Positions 22,081 through 31,579 of a DNA stretch of 64,000 nt are shown here, in pieces (the first letter of the stretch is position 1; each line of letters begins with the position of its first letter). Source of the DNA: an uncultured Flavobacterium sp. Lineage in GTDB: Bacteria; Bacteroidota; Bacteroidia; Flavobacteriales; Flavobacteriaceae. Position numbers and translations under genes: made by a program. The notes under the pieces are model-generated. The model saw only the letters and a list, made by a program, of their open reading frames with translations. It was not told the origin of the DNA and ran no database searches. Where the stretch lies: NCBI RefSeq assembly GCF_951805225.1, contig NZ_OX638201.1:620001-684000 (forward strand). Direction: 5' to 3'.

Positions 22081-24174
22081 ATGAGTAAAGCAATATATAT
22101 AGCTACAAGTGATCAAAATAGCGGAAAATCAATTATTACACTTGGTTTAATGAGTATTTTGATTGGTAAAACAGCCAAAGTAGGTTATTTTAGACCCATT
22201 GTAGAAGATTTTATCGATGGAGAATTAGACAATCATATCGAAACTGTTTTATCGCATTTTAATCTTGATATTAAGTTTGAAGATGCTTATGCGATTACCA
22301 AAAGCAAACTGATTAAAAAGAAGAATAAAGGTAAAATAGGAGAGGTTCTGGATTTAATTATTGAGAAGTATAAAAAGCTCGAAGAACGCTTTGATTTCGT
22401 TTTAGTTGAAGGAACAAGTTTTACGGGCGAAGGAACTTCTATTGAATTAGATTTGAATGTTTTAATTGCAAAAAATCTCGGAATTCCAACAATAATTATA
22501 GGTTCAGGAATCGGAAAAACTTTAGAAGAATTAGTTGATAGTCTTTACTTAGTTTACGACTCTTTTAAAGTAAAAGAAGTTGAAGTTCTATCTGTAATTG
22601 CAAATAAAGTTCAGTTTGAAAACATAGAATTGGTAACGCAAGGATTGCAGAAAAGTTTGCCTGCTAATGTTTTGATCAACACAATTCCGTTGATTTCAAG
22701 TTTAAATAACCCAACAATGCAGGAGATTGTCAATCAGCTTGATGCAAAAGTATTGTTTGGAGGTAATTATTTGAATAATGAAATTGGGCATTTTAGTGTT
22801 GGCGCCATGCAATTGCATAATTACTTGGTTCATTTGCATGACAATGCTTTGGTAATTACTCCCGGAGATCGTTCAGATATTATTTTGGGCGCTTTGCAAG
22901 CCAATGAATCGGCTAATTACCCAACTATTTCAGGAATTATTCTAACAGGAAATATTGTTCCTGAAGAAAGTATTCTAAAGCTTATTGAAGGACTTTCGGC
23001 AATTGTACCAATTATTGCTGTTGATGGAGGAACGTATCATATTACGAACAAAATAGGTTCTATACGATCAGAAATCTACGCAAATAACACTCATAAAATA
23101 GAAACTTCAATAACTACTTTTGAAAAGTATGTAGAAGTTGAAGCGTTATCTGAAAGATTAATCACTTTTGTACCGGAAGGAATGACACCAAAAATGTTCC
23201 AGTACAATATGGTAAAAAGAGCGAAACAACATCGTAAACATATTGTTTTACCTGAAGGAAATGATGAAAGAATTATCATTGCCGCTTCAAGATTATTAGA
23301 TATGGATGTGGTTGATATTTCGATTATTGGAGATAAAAAACAAATCGAAAGTAAAGTTGCAGAACTTGGAATTACATTTGATTTTTCGAAAGTAAATATT
23401 ATCAATCCTATAGAATCTCCACTTTACGAAGATTATGCAAATACGTATTATGAACTTCGAAAAGCCAAAAATGTGAGTATCACAATGGCAAGAGATTTAA
23501 TGGAAGACGTGTCGTATTTTGGAACTATGATGGTTTACAAAGGTCACGCCGACGGAATGGTTTCAGGTGCCGCACATACTACACAACACACGATTTTACC
23601 GGCTTTGCAATTCATTAAAACCAAGCCAAATTCTTCGGTAGTTTCATCTGTATTTTTTATGTGTTTAGAAGACAGAGTTTCCGTTTTTGGTGATTGTGCT
23701 ATTAATCCAAATCCAACAGCAGAACAATTGGCAGAAATCGCAATTTCATCTGCAGAATCGAGTTCAGCTTTTGGAATTGAACCTAAAATTGCAATGCTTT
23801 CTTATTCGTCAGGATCTTCAGGAAAAGGAGATGAGGTTGATAAGGTAAGAGCTGCAACAGAAATTGTAAAACAAAAACGTCCGGACTTAAAAATTGAAGG
23901 TCCAATTCAGTATGATGCAGCAGTCGATCGTGCCGTAGGAAAAAGCAAAATGCCGGATTCTGAAGTAGCAGGGCAGGCGAGTGTACTTATTTTTCCGGAT
24001 TTAAATACAGGAAATAACACGTATAAAGCCGTTCAAAGAGAAACTGGAGCATTAGCAATTGGTCCAATGTTGCAAGGTTTAAACAAGCCTGTAAACGATT
24101 TGAGCCGTGGTTGTACTGTAGACGATATTATAAATACGGTTGTCATTACGGCGATTCAGGCGCAAGGCTTGTAA
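22081..24174 (+). CDS. pta: phosphate acetyltransferase
   Basis: The 697-residue protein has the long three-part architecture of Pta. A BioD-like P-loop domain (TSDQNSGKS at 9-17) is at the N-terminus and a DRTGG domain is around residues 215-330. The catalytic domain starts near residue 375 ('MVKRAKQHRKHIVLPEGNDE') and includes 'MVSGAAHTTQHTILPALQ' and 'PDLNTGNNTYKAVQRETGA'. Pta interconverts acetyl-CoA and acetyl phosphate and works with AckA, encoded 93 bases downstream. The gap between them contains one 8-nt-unit array, so differential expression or RNA processing is possible. Confidence 0.97.
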   Translation: MSKAIYIATSDQNSGKSIITLGLMSILIGKTAKVGYFRPIVEDFIDGELDNHIETVLSHFNLDIKFEDAYAITKSKLIKKKNKGKIGEVLDLIIEKYKKLEERFDFVLVEGTSFTGEGTSIELDLNVLIAKNLGIPTIIIGSGIGKTLEELVDSLYLVYDSFKVKEVEVLSVIANKVQFENIELVTQGLQKSLPANVLINTIPLISSLNNPTMQEIVNQLDAKVLFGGNYLNNEIGHFSVGAMQLHNYLVHLHDNALVITPGDRSDIILGALQANESANYPTISGIILTGNIVPEESILKLIEGLSAIVPIIAVDGGTYHITNKIGSIRSEIYANNTHKIETSITTFEKYVEVEALSERLITFVPEGMTPKMFQYNMVKRAKQHRKHIVLPEGNDERIIIAASRLLDMDVVDISIIGDKKQIESKVAELGITFDFSKVNIINPIESPLYEDYANTYYELRKAKNVSITMARDLMEDVSYFGTMMVYKGHADGMVSGAAHTTQHTILPALQFIKTKPNSSVVSSVFFMCLEDRVSVFGDCAINPNPTAEQLAEIAISSAESSSAFGIEPKIAMLSYSSGSSGKGDEVDKVRAATEIVKQKRPDLKIEGPIQYDAAVDRAVGKSKMPDSEVAGQASVLIFPDLNTGNNTYKAVQRETGALAIGPMLQGLNKPVNDLSRGCTVDDIINTVVITAIQAQGL

Positions 24175-24221
24175 TCAATTAAAAATCTGGAATTAAAAAT
24201 TAAAAATATTGAGCTAAAAAA

Positions 24222-24253
24222 GCTTAGAAACTTAGGAACTCAGAACCTTAGCA
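24222..24253 (-). repeat. four-unit 8-nt array (TNCTRAGN), copy 3
   Basis: Read on the minus strand, the four units are TGCTAAGG, TTCTGAGT, TCCTAAGT and TTCTAAGC. It is embedded in the pta-ackA gap, 14 bases before the ackA ATG. Confidence 0.8.
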
Positions 24254-24267
24254 ACTATAAAAAAGTA

Positions 24268-25452
24268 ATGAAAATATTAATTATAAACTCAGGAAGTTCA
24301 TCTATAAAATATCAATTAATGGTTATGCCAACAAACGAAGTGATTTGTACTGGTATGATTGATAGAATTGGATTAGAAACTTCAAATGTAACATTCAAAA
24401 GTGCCTTAAACACAATAGAAGAAACATTGCCAATTTCGAACCATAAAGTAGGTTTGCAAAAAGTAGCTAATATGCTTTTGGATGCTGAAAAAGGCGTTAT
24501 AAAATCAACTTCAGAAATTGGAGCAGTTGGTCATCGCGTTGTTCACGGAGGAAGCGATTTTAGTGATACGGTAAAAATTGACGATAAAGTAAAGGCAAAA
24601 ATCAAGCAGCTTTTTGAATTGGCGCCATTGCATAATCCTGCGAATTTAGAAGGAATTAATGTCGCTGAAGAAATCTTTAGCTCGGCAGAGCAAATTGCTG
24701 TTTTTGATACCGCTTTTCACCAAACAATGCCCGAAGTAGCTTATAAATATGCTATTCCAAATTATCTTCTGACAGAGAATAAAGTACGTGTTTATGGTTT
24801 TCATGGTACAAGTCACAAATATGTTTCTGAAAAAGCAATTGACTTTTTAGAAAACAATTCTAAAATAATAACCATTCACTTAGGTAATGGCTGCAGTATG
24901 GCTGCGATTAAAAACGGAAAATGTATTGATACTACAATGGGATTTTCGCCTTCTAACGGTTTAATTATGGGAACACGTTGTGGCGATATCGATCAGTCTG
25001 TGGTATTTTATATGATTAAAAATTTAGGATATACACCAGACGAAGTAAATTCGATTTTATTGAAACAAAGCGGTATGCTTGGGCTTACAGGTTATAGCGA
25101 TTTACGTGATATTGAGTCAGAAGCCGAAAAAGGAAATAAAGATTGCCAATTGGCTTTATTTATGAACGCGTATCGTATCAAGAAATTCATAGGTTCTTAT
25201 ACTGCTGCTTTAAATGGACTGGATGCGATTGTTTTTACTGCCGGAATTGGAGAAAATTCTTCGCATATGCGTAAATTAATTTGTGCAGATATGGATTATT
25301 TTGGAATAGAACTGGATCAGGATAAAAATCAGATTCGTTCAAAAGAAATCAGAGAAATTAATTTACCGAGTTCAAAAACAAAAGTTTTGGTAGTTCCAAC
25401 AGATGAGGAATACGAAATTGCAAATCAGGTTTATCATTTACTTCACGATTAA
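24268..25452 (+). CDS. ackA: acetate kinase
   Basis: The 394-residue protein is full length and begins with the ASKHA phosphate-binding motif MKILIINSGSSSIKYQL. 'VGHRVVHGG' near residue 88, 'FDTAFHQTMP' near residue 145 and 'FHGTSHKYV' near residue 178 are the family signatures. 'TIHLGNGCSMAAIKNGK' and 'FTAGIGENSSHMR' complete the nucleotide site. It converts acetyl phosphate and ADP to acetate and ATP in the cytoplasm. Together with pta it forms the acetate overflow pathway, which yields ATP from sugars such as those released by the adjacent PUL. A terminator follows. Confidence 0.97.
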   Translation: MKILIINSGSSSIKYQLMVMPTNEVICTGMIDRIGLETSNVTFKSALNTIEETLPISNHKVGLQKVANMLLDAEKGVIKSTSEIGAVGHRVVHGGSDFSDTVKIDDKVKAKIKQLFELAPLHNPANLEGINVAEEIFSSAEQIAVFDTAFHQTMPEVAYKYAIPNYLLTENKVRVYGFHGTSHKYVSEKAIDFLENNSKIITIHLGNGCSMAAIKNGKCIDTTMGFSPSNGLIMGTRCGDIDQSVVFYMIKNLGYTPDEVNSILLKQSGMLGLTGYSDLRDIESEAEKGNKDCQLALFMNAYRIKKFIGSYTAALNGLDAIVFTAGIGENSSHMRKLICADMDYFGIELDQDKNQIRSKEIREINLPSSKTKVLVVPTDEEYEIANQVYHLLHD

Positions 25453-25471
25453 AATTTCACATTTAAATTAT

Positions 25472-25502
25472 AAAAAAGCTCCACAATCGTGGAGCTTTTT
25501 TT
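25472..25502 (+). terminator. rho-independent terminator of pta-ackA
   Basis: AAAAAAGCTCCAC AATC GTGGAGCTTTTTTT forms a strong stem. It separates acetate metabolism from the PUL regulator gene. Confidence 0.9.
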
Positions 25503-25528
25503 AGACCTGAAAATTAAATATTTGTGAG

Positions 25529-25536
25529 TATCTTTG
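25529..25536 (+). promoter_or_regulatory. putative -7 element (TATCTTTG) of the PUL regulator
   Basis: TATCTTTG fits TAnnTTTG exactly and lies just after the ackA terminator. It overlaps the TTG at 25534, so if used it rules out that codon as the start and favours the TTG at 25555. No strong -33 box is evident. Confidence 0.45.
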
Positions 25537-25554
25537 AATATAAAATATCATATT

Positions 25555-28299
25555 TTGAAATCGATACTTATAAAAACATTATTCTTCTTTTTCATTGCTT
25601 TTCAAATACAAGCACAAGAATTACTTCCTTTCGTAGAAAATTATAATAAATCAGATTACCAGGGTGATAACCAAATTTGGAATGTCGTTCAGGGAAAAGA
25701 TAACGCCATGTATTTTGCCAATAACCATTATTTACTGCGATATGATGGTGTACTTTGGGAAAAATATTCGTTGCCAAATAAAACCATTATCAGATCTATT
25801 TTGATCGAAGGCGATAAAATTTATTCAGGTTCTTATAAAGAATTTGGATATTGGTATAGAAAAGATGGTAAAATGCATTACGTTTCTATTACCAAAAACC
25901 TGCGTTTGTTTGATGAAAAAGACAACGAAGAAATCTGGAAAATTTTCAGATTTAATGGTTCTTTATATTTTCAATCTTTCAATGATGTTTTTATCTATGA
26001 TGGAAAACAGATCAAAAAAATCAGATTCCCTTTTTTAATTTCCTATTGTTTTGTTGTAGACAACAATCTTTATGTTGCTTCTGTTGCAAGGGGAATTTTT
26101 AAAATGAATGGTTCGCGAATTTCAAATCCAAAAGGTTGGGATGTTTTAAAAAAGACAGTAGTTCACGCCATCGAAAAGTATCAAGGTAAAACTTATGTTT
26201 TTACCCAGAAAAAAGGAATTTTTATTCTGGAAAACGGAAGTTTGCAACCTTGGAATAATCCTTTAAATGAAACTTTTAAAGCTGCTACAATTAATGTCGC
26301 AAAATTTATTAAAAACAATAAATTAGTTGTAGGAACAGGAAACAGAGGTGTTTTTATATACGATTTTAATACAAATACTTATAAGAATATCGATCGAAAC
26401 AATGTGTTGATGAACAACTCTGTTTTGAGCATTGGTTTTGATAAAGAGAATGATTTATGGTTAGGATTAGACAACGGAATTGCTCATGTTGAGGTGAATT
26501 CGCCAATATCATTTTTCTACGATAATTCAGGGATTTTAGGTTCTGTATATTCTGTTGCAACTACAAATAAAGGATATTTGATTGCTTCCAATCATGGTAT
26601 TTATGAGTTTTATGCCGGAAAATTTAATATGTTGCCCAATACTCAGGGTCAAGCCTGGAATATTACAAAAATTGACAATAAATATATTATTGGTCATAAC
26701 GATGGAACATTTTCTTATGACAATGGTTCTTTAGTCAAAATAAATAATAAAAGCGGCGGTTGGAATTTATCAAAAAGCAGTATTAATGATACTTACTTTC
26801 AGTCTACTTATGACGGAGTTTTGTTGTATGATAATCCAGCAAATCTAACGCAGAGTAAAGCTATTAAAGATCTTTCGAAACCTATAAAATATGTAGCTCA
26901 GAATAGAAAGAATGAAATTTGGGCGGCAGATAATTATCGCGGATTGTATCGTGTTTTATATGATGACGATTACAAAACTAAAAAAGTAGAAAACGTTACG
27001 CAGCAAAGTAAAATAAAAAATGATTTTGGAGTTAAAATTTTTGAATTCCGAAGTGAGATTCTTTTCCTTATAAATAATATTTGGTATACTTATAATTCAC
27101 TCAGTAATAAATTGGAAGAAAACAAATTGTTTAATTCTAATTTCAAAAATATTAGTGACGTTGTATCAATTGACGAAGATCATTTTATGGTTCTTCAAAA
27201 TGGTATTTTGTATCATATTTATGCTGATGGAAATAAATTTCTATGGAATATTATTCAACAGAAATATTATAAAGGAAAACTGATCAATGATAATCTTAGA
27301 ATTTTTAAAACTCAGAATCATTATTTATTGAATCTTGATGATGGTTTTATTTCGCTTCCGCTGAAATATGAAAATCATCAAAATTCAGACGTTAAAGTAG
27401 AAGCATTCAATGAAGAAAATTTAGTTGAGCAAGATTCAAAAATCAAGTTCAATACAGAATTAAAGATTAATGTGATTTCAGGAATTTACGGAGCCAGTAA
27501 ACCTAATTTATTTTATAAACTTAATAATAGTAAAGATTATCTTCCGGTTTTAGACGGATTAATTGTATTGAATAATTTAAGCAGCGGTTATCATTCGATA
27601 ACTATATTTAATCACAATGGAGCCAATTATGAAAAGGTTGCAAATTTTGATTTTAAAGTTGCTGAACCTTGGTATTTTTCAATTTGGATGATTTTCTTGT
27701 ATTTATTAGCAATTGGAGCAATTTTATTTTTCTATTATAAATGGAATAAATTTCGATACATGCAAAAATTAAAATTGCAGGCTGAAGAATTAAAGCATCA
27801 AAGAGAAATTCTGGAAATGGAATTGAAAGCAGAAAATGAACTGAATGTTCAGGAATATGAAAAACACATTCTGGAACTTGAATTGCAAACAAAATCTTCT
27901 GAAGTTGCGGGTAAATCTTTGTCTATTGCAAAACAAAGTGAAATGATCGAAAATATTCAAAGCATTCTTGATTCAGAAAAAGATTTTAATAAACTTAAAA
28001 GCGAAATCAAAAAAGCTATTAAGATTAATGAAGTCAATAAACACGAATGGGAAACTTTTGAAACAAATCTGAATCAAATTCACAATGAGTTTATCATTAA
28101 CCTTTCTAAGAAATTTCCAAATCTTACTCCAAAAGATATTAAGTTGTGTGTTTATCTTAAAATGAACCTTTCATCAAAGGAAATTGCGCCTATGATGAAC
28201 ATCTCTTTTAGAGGTGTAGAATTGCACAGATATCGCTTAAGAAAGAAATTAAACCTTACGCAAGATGAAAACCTCTCAAAATTTTTATTAAGTCTGTAA
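25555..28299 (+). CDS. membrane-spanning propeller-type transcriptional regulator of the PUL
   Basis: From a TTG start at 25555 the protein has 914 residues; no usable ATG exists before the signal peptide (MKSILIKTLFFFFIAFQIQA). A periplasmic part of repeated beta-propeller blades (for example 'NEIWKIFRFNGSLYFQSF' and 'DLWLGLDNGIAHVEVNS') is followed by a Y_Y_Y-like segment, one membrane helix near residues 705-727, a coiled coil (about 735-800), and a C-terminal LuxR-type helix-turn-helix ('TPKDIKLCVYLKMNLSSKEI'). There is no histidine kinase domain, so sugar binding outside may directly signal to DNA binding inside. It lies directly upstream of the susC-like gene in the same orientation and is probably its activator. 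Confidence 0.83.
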   Translation: MKSILIKTLFFFFIAFQIQAQELLPFVENYNKSDYQGDNQIWNVVQGKDNAMYFANNHYLLRYDGVLWEKYSLPNKTIIRSILIEGDKIYSGSYKEFGYWYRKDGKMHYVSITKNLRLFDEKDNEEIWKIFRFNGSLYFQSFNDVFIYDGKQIKKIRFPFLISYCFVVDNNLYVASVARGIFKMNGSRISNPKGWDVLKKTVVHAIEKYQGKTYVFTQKKGIFILENGSLQPWNNPLNETFKAATINVAKFIKNNKLVVGTGNRGVFIYDFNTNTYKNIDRNNVLMNNSVLSIGFDKENDLWLGLDNGIAHVEVNSPISFFYDNSGILGSVYSVATTNKGYLIASNHGIYEFYAGKFNMLPNTQGQAWNITKIDNKYIIGHNDGTFSYDNGSLVKINNKSGGWNLSKSSINDTYFQSTYDGVLLYDNPANLTQSKAIKDLSKPIKYVAQNRKNEIWAADNYRGLYRVLYDDDYKTKKVENVTQQSKIKNDFGVKIFEFRSEILFLINNIWYTYNSLSNKLEENKLFNSNFKNISDVVSIDEDHFMVLQNGILYHIYADGNKFLWNIIQQKYYKGKLINDNLRIFKTQNHYLLNLDDGFISLPLKYENHQNSDVKVEAFNEENLVEQDSKIKFNTELKINVISGIYGASKPNLFYKLNNSKDYLPVLDGLIVLNNLSSGYHSITIFNHNGANYEKVANFDFKVAEPWYFSIWMIFLYLLAIGAILFFYYKWNKFRYMQKLKLQAEELKHQREILEMELKAENELNVQEYEKHILELELQTKSSEVAGKSLSIAKQSEMIENIQSILDSEKDFNKLKSEIKKAIKINEVNKHEWETFETNLNQIHNEFIINLSKKFPNLTPKDIKLCVYLKMNLSSKEIAPMMNISFRGVELHRYRLRKKLNLTQDENLSKFLLSL

Positions 28300-28301
28300 G
28301 A

Positions 28302-28335
28302 TTTGTATTTTATTTTTAAAGATATTATATTTTTG
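28302..28335 (+). promoter_or_regulatory. possible promoter upstream of the susC-like gene
   Basis: TTTG at 28302-28305 and TATTTTTG at 28328-28335 match the Bacteroidota -33/-7 boxes with 22 bases between them, slightly long. A start here leaves a roughly 200-base leader. A weaker TAATTTG at 28506-28512 is an alternative nearer the gene. Confidence 0.35.
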
Positions 28336-28359
28336 CATCTCTTTTTTTATATAATTCTA

Positions 28360-28493
28360 ATACATCATTACTACATCATAAGGTTTTGTTAACGAAATAA
28401 AATTAACATTTAGATGCTTGATTTTTAATTATTTATGTTTAAAAATTAACATAATGATGTATCTATGTTGTAGTGCTTTTGATGTACTACAAC
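28360..28493. promoter_or_regulatory. operator-like TACATCA/TGATGTA repeats upstream of susC
   Basis: ATACATCATTA (28360-28370) is followed directly by CTACATCATA and is exactly inverted at 28452-28462 (TAATGATGTAT). A second inversion, GTTGTAGT/ACTACAAC, lies at 28467-28493. These could be binding sites for the upstream regulator. Confidence 0.45.
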
Positions 28494-28542
28494 GTTGTAA
28501 TTGTTTAATTTGGTCGGACTAACTTAAACGATTACGAACTGT

Positions 28543-31500
28543 ATGAAAAATTTTATTTTTAGCTTTTTAGCGCTCTTGCTGCTTCCTGCTTATATGTCAG
28601 GACAAGCAATTAAAGGAAAAGTAGTAGACAGTAGTGGAATGGGAGTTCCTGGAGCAATTATTTCTGCTTCAAATTCCAGAACTTCTGCTGATGCTGATTT
28701 CGACGGAAATTTTACAATAAACGCCAAAGAAGGTGAGATTTTAAAGATCTCAATGTTAGGTTTTGATTCTCAATCAGTACCTGCAACTACCGCACCAATG
28801 ACGATTACATTAAAAGAAGCAGGAGATACTGTTTTAAAAGATGTCGTAGTAATTGGATACGGAACAAGAAAGAAAATTGATAATACTTCAGCAATCACAT
28901 CTTTAAAAGCTGAAGATATTACAAAAACAAAAGTATTAAATGCTTCTCAAGCTATTCAAGGTAAAGCGGCTGGTGTTCAGGTTATTGCATCTGATGTTCC
29001 AGGTAGTACTCCTTCGGTTGTTATTAGAGGTTTAGGTACTGCATTAGGAGGTAGAAATCCTTTGTATATTGTTGATGGAATGCCAACGGAAAACATCAAT
29101 AACATCAATACGAATGATATTACTTCGTATGAAATTCTTAAAGATGCTTCATCTTTAGCGATTTACGGTACAAGAGCAGCAAATGGAGTTATCATTATTA
29201 CAACTAAAAAAGGTAAAGGTGATAAAGTGTCTGTTGAAGTAGAAAGTTTTGCAGGTGTTAGAAATCCTCTTAAAAAGGTTAAAATGGCAAACAGCGATCA
29301 ATACGTTGCTTATACAAATGCTGCGCCAACAACTGCTAATTATTTTGCTGCAAACCAACCTTATAATACAAATTGGCTTGACGAAATAACAAGAACTGGT
29401 TCTTATACTCAAAACAACGTTTCTGTTTCTGGAGCTTCTGAAAATGTGAAATATTTTTTCAGTGCCGGAAATTATGAAGAAAAAGCGATTTTGAACGGAT
29501 TAAATTATAGCCGTACAAGTTTTAGAAATAATAATGAATATAAAATTTCTAAAAAAGTTACTTTAAACCAAAACTTTAGCTTTACATCAACGAATTCTGC
29601 TCCAAAGCCTTTAAGTGCTTTTACAAATGCTTACAAACAAGCTCCAATTGTACCGGTTTATTTCTCTACAGGACAATACGGTGTTTCTTTTAGAAACTCT
29701 GATAATGTTGCTGGTCCAACTGGTGAAAAAGGTGCGTTTAATAATGTTGGAAATCCTGTCGCTCAACTTGATTTCTACAATGAACAACAACGTAGTGTAA
29801 CATTACAAGGTGGTTTAAAATTAGATTACGAAATAATCAAAGGATTAAAATTTACTTCACAATTTAATGGAGAATTTTATACTTGGAAACAGTATAATTA
29901 TGAAGATACTAAGAATATTTGGCTAGCAGCAGATCCAACTCGTGTGGCATCTAATTATCCTGCGACTTCAAATACCAATTTATTGACAAAAGGAAGAGAA
30001 CAATATTTCAACTGGAACTTATCTAATTATTTTACTTATAATAAAGTTTTTGCTGGTATTCATGATGTTGAGGTAACTGCAGGTATGGAGGTTTCTGTAA
30101 AAGGACCAAGAGAAACATTATCAGTAGTAAGAAAAAATGTAAATCCAAATTCTAATTACTGGGCTCTTTATAATTCTACAGACGGTAAAGGAGTAGATTA
30201 TGCTGGAAACGTTGTGAATTTATACAATGTAGTGTATAATGAAAGCAGATTAGCTTCTTATTTTGGTCGTTTCCAATATAAATTAATGGACAAATACTTG
30301 TTTACAGGTACCGTTAGACGTGACGGATCTTCAAATTTTAATAAAGATTATCGTTGGGGAACTTTTCCATCTTTTGGTATAGGTTGGATTTTGACAAAAG
30401 AAAGCTTCTTAGCTGATGTTAAAGAAATTAATTTAATTAAATTAAGAGGTAGCTGGGGTAAATTAGGAAATCAAAACGTTCCATTAAATAATCAGGCTTA
30501 CAACTCAGGACTTAATAGTTATTTAGGAGGTTCTATTCTTTACGAAGGAACTACAATTTCTTCTCAAATTGATCCAAGTTTATCTTGGGAAGTTACTGAA
30601 GAAGCTTCTGTAGGTGTTGATTTTGAATTACTAAACAGTAGATTAAAAGGATCTTTTGATTACTATGATAAAAATACAAACAATGTAATTTTAAATACAA
30701 AACCTTATGTAACTTCTGGAATTACTTTGGCAACTCCAGCACACGTAGGAGAAGTTTCTAACAAAGGTTATGAAATTTCTTTACGTTGGGATGATAAAAT
30801 TACAGACAATTTGAGTTACTGGGTTGGAGGTAATTTCTCTCACAACAAAAATGAACTTGCCGGATTAAAAGATTTAGACATTTCTCCAATTATTGGTGGA
30901 AATTTAGGAAATGGTCAAAATACCAAAATTCTTGACAAAACTTCAGTTGGTCAGCCATTAGGTAGTTTTTACATATATGAATATGCTGGAATCGATCCTG
31001 CAAATGGAAAAATGTTGTATTACAATGCAGCAGGGGCAAAAGTTACTCAAGATGTATTAGATCTTACTAAAGACAGAAAATACGTAGGTTCAATTTTGCC
31101 AAAAGCAAATTACGGTGTTACGTTAGGTTTAAACTACAAAAATATCGATTTCTCAGTTGACGGATACGGTACTGGTGGAGCTAAAGTTTATAATGGTAAA
31201 AAAGCACAACGTTTTTCTGGTGAAAACATTGAAGCATCTTTAACAAATAATTATTGGACTCCGGCAAATACAACAGGAACTAATCCTGCTCCATTTAATG
31301 AGGTTCCTGTAGCATCAACTTATTACTTAGAATCAGGAGATTTCTTTAGAATAAACAATATCACTTTAGGATATAAACTTCCTTTAACTGATTTAAGTTT
31401 TATTAACTATTGCAGAATTTATGTAAACGCAATTAATCCATTTATAACTCAAAAATTCTCTGGATTTTCTCCTGAGTTAAATGGAGATGGTAATCCTTAC

Positions 31501-31575
31501 GGAACTCAAGGTGTTGAGCTTGATGCTTATCCTACTTTAAGATCTTTCGTTGTTGGTGCTAATTTAAAATTTTAA
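28543..31575 (+). CDS. SusC/RagA-type TonB-dependent outer-membrane transporter
   Basis: The 1010-residue protein begins with a signal peptide (MKNFIFSFLALLLLPAYMSG) and an N-terminal CarboxypepD_reg-like extension (about 22-95, 'IKGKVVDSSGMGVPGAIISA'). The plug domain follows ('VLNASQAIQGKAAGVQV' and 'SVVIRGLGT'), then a long barrel ending in aromatic/basic FVVGANLKF. This is the standard SusC layout: it imports oligosaccharides across the outer membrane with TonB/ExbBD energy, paired with the SusD lipoprotein encoded four bases downstream. It is the first structural gene of the PUL. Confidence 0.96.
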   Translation: MKNFIFSFLALLLLPAYMSGQAIKGKVVDSSGMGVPGAIISASNSRTSADADFDGNFTINAKEGEILKISMLGFDSQSVPATTAPMTITLKEAGDTVLKDVVVIGYGTRKKIDNTSAITSLKAEDITKTKVLNASQAIQGKAAGVQVIASDVPGSTPSVVIRGLGTALGGRNPLYIVDGMPTENINNINTNDITSYEILKDASSLAIYGTRAANGVIIITTKKGKGDKVSVEVESFAGVRNPLKKVKMANSDQYVAYTNAAPTTANYFAANQPYNTNWLDEITRTGSYTQNNVSVSGASENVKYFFSAGNYEEKAILNGLNYSRTSFRNNNEYKISKKVTLNQNFSFTSTNSAPKPLSAFTNAYKQAPIVPVYFSTGQYGVSFRNSDNVAGPTGEKGAFNNVGNPVAQLDFYNEQQRSVTLQGGLKLDYEIIKGLKFTSQFNGEFYTWKQYNYEDTKNIWLAADPTRVASNYPATSNTNLLTKGREQYFNWNLSNYFTYNKVFAGIHDVEVTAGMEVSVKGPRETLSVVRKNVNPNSNYWALYNSTDGKGVDYAGNVVNLYNVVYNESRLASYFGRFQYKLMDKYLFTGTVRRDGSSNFNKDYRWGTFPSFGIGWILTKESFLADVKEINLIKLRGSWGKLGNQNVPLNNQAYNSGLNSYLGGSILYEGTTISSQIDPSLSWEVTEEASVGVDFELLNSRLKGSFDYYDKNTNNVILNTKPYVTSGITLATPAHVGEVSNKGYEISLRWDDKITDNLSYWVGGNFSHNKNELAGLKDLDISPIIGGNLGNGQNTKILDKTSVGQPLGSFYIYEYAGIDPANGKMLYYNAAGAKVTQDVLDLTKDRKYVGSILPKANYGVTLGLNYKNIDFSVDGYGTGGAKVYNGKKAQRFSGENIEASLTNNYWTPANTTGTNPAPFNEVPVASTYYLESGDFFRINNITLGYKLPLTDLSFINYCRIYVNAINPFITQKFSGFSPELNGDGNPYGTQGVELDAYPTLRSFVVGANLKF

Positions 31576-31579
31576 TATT

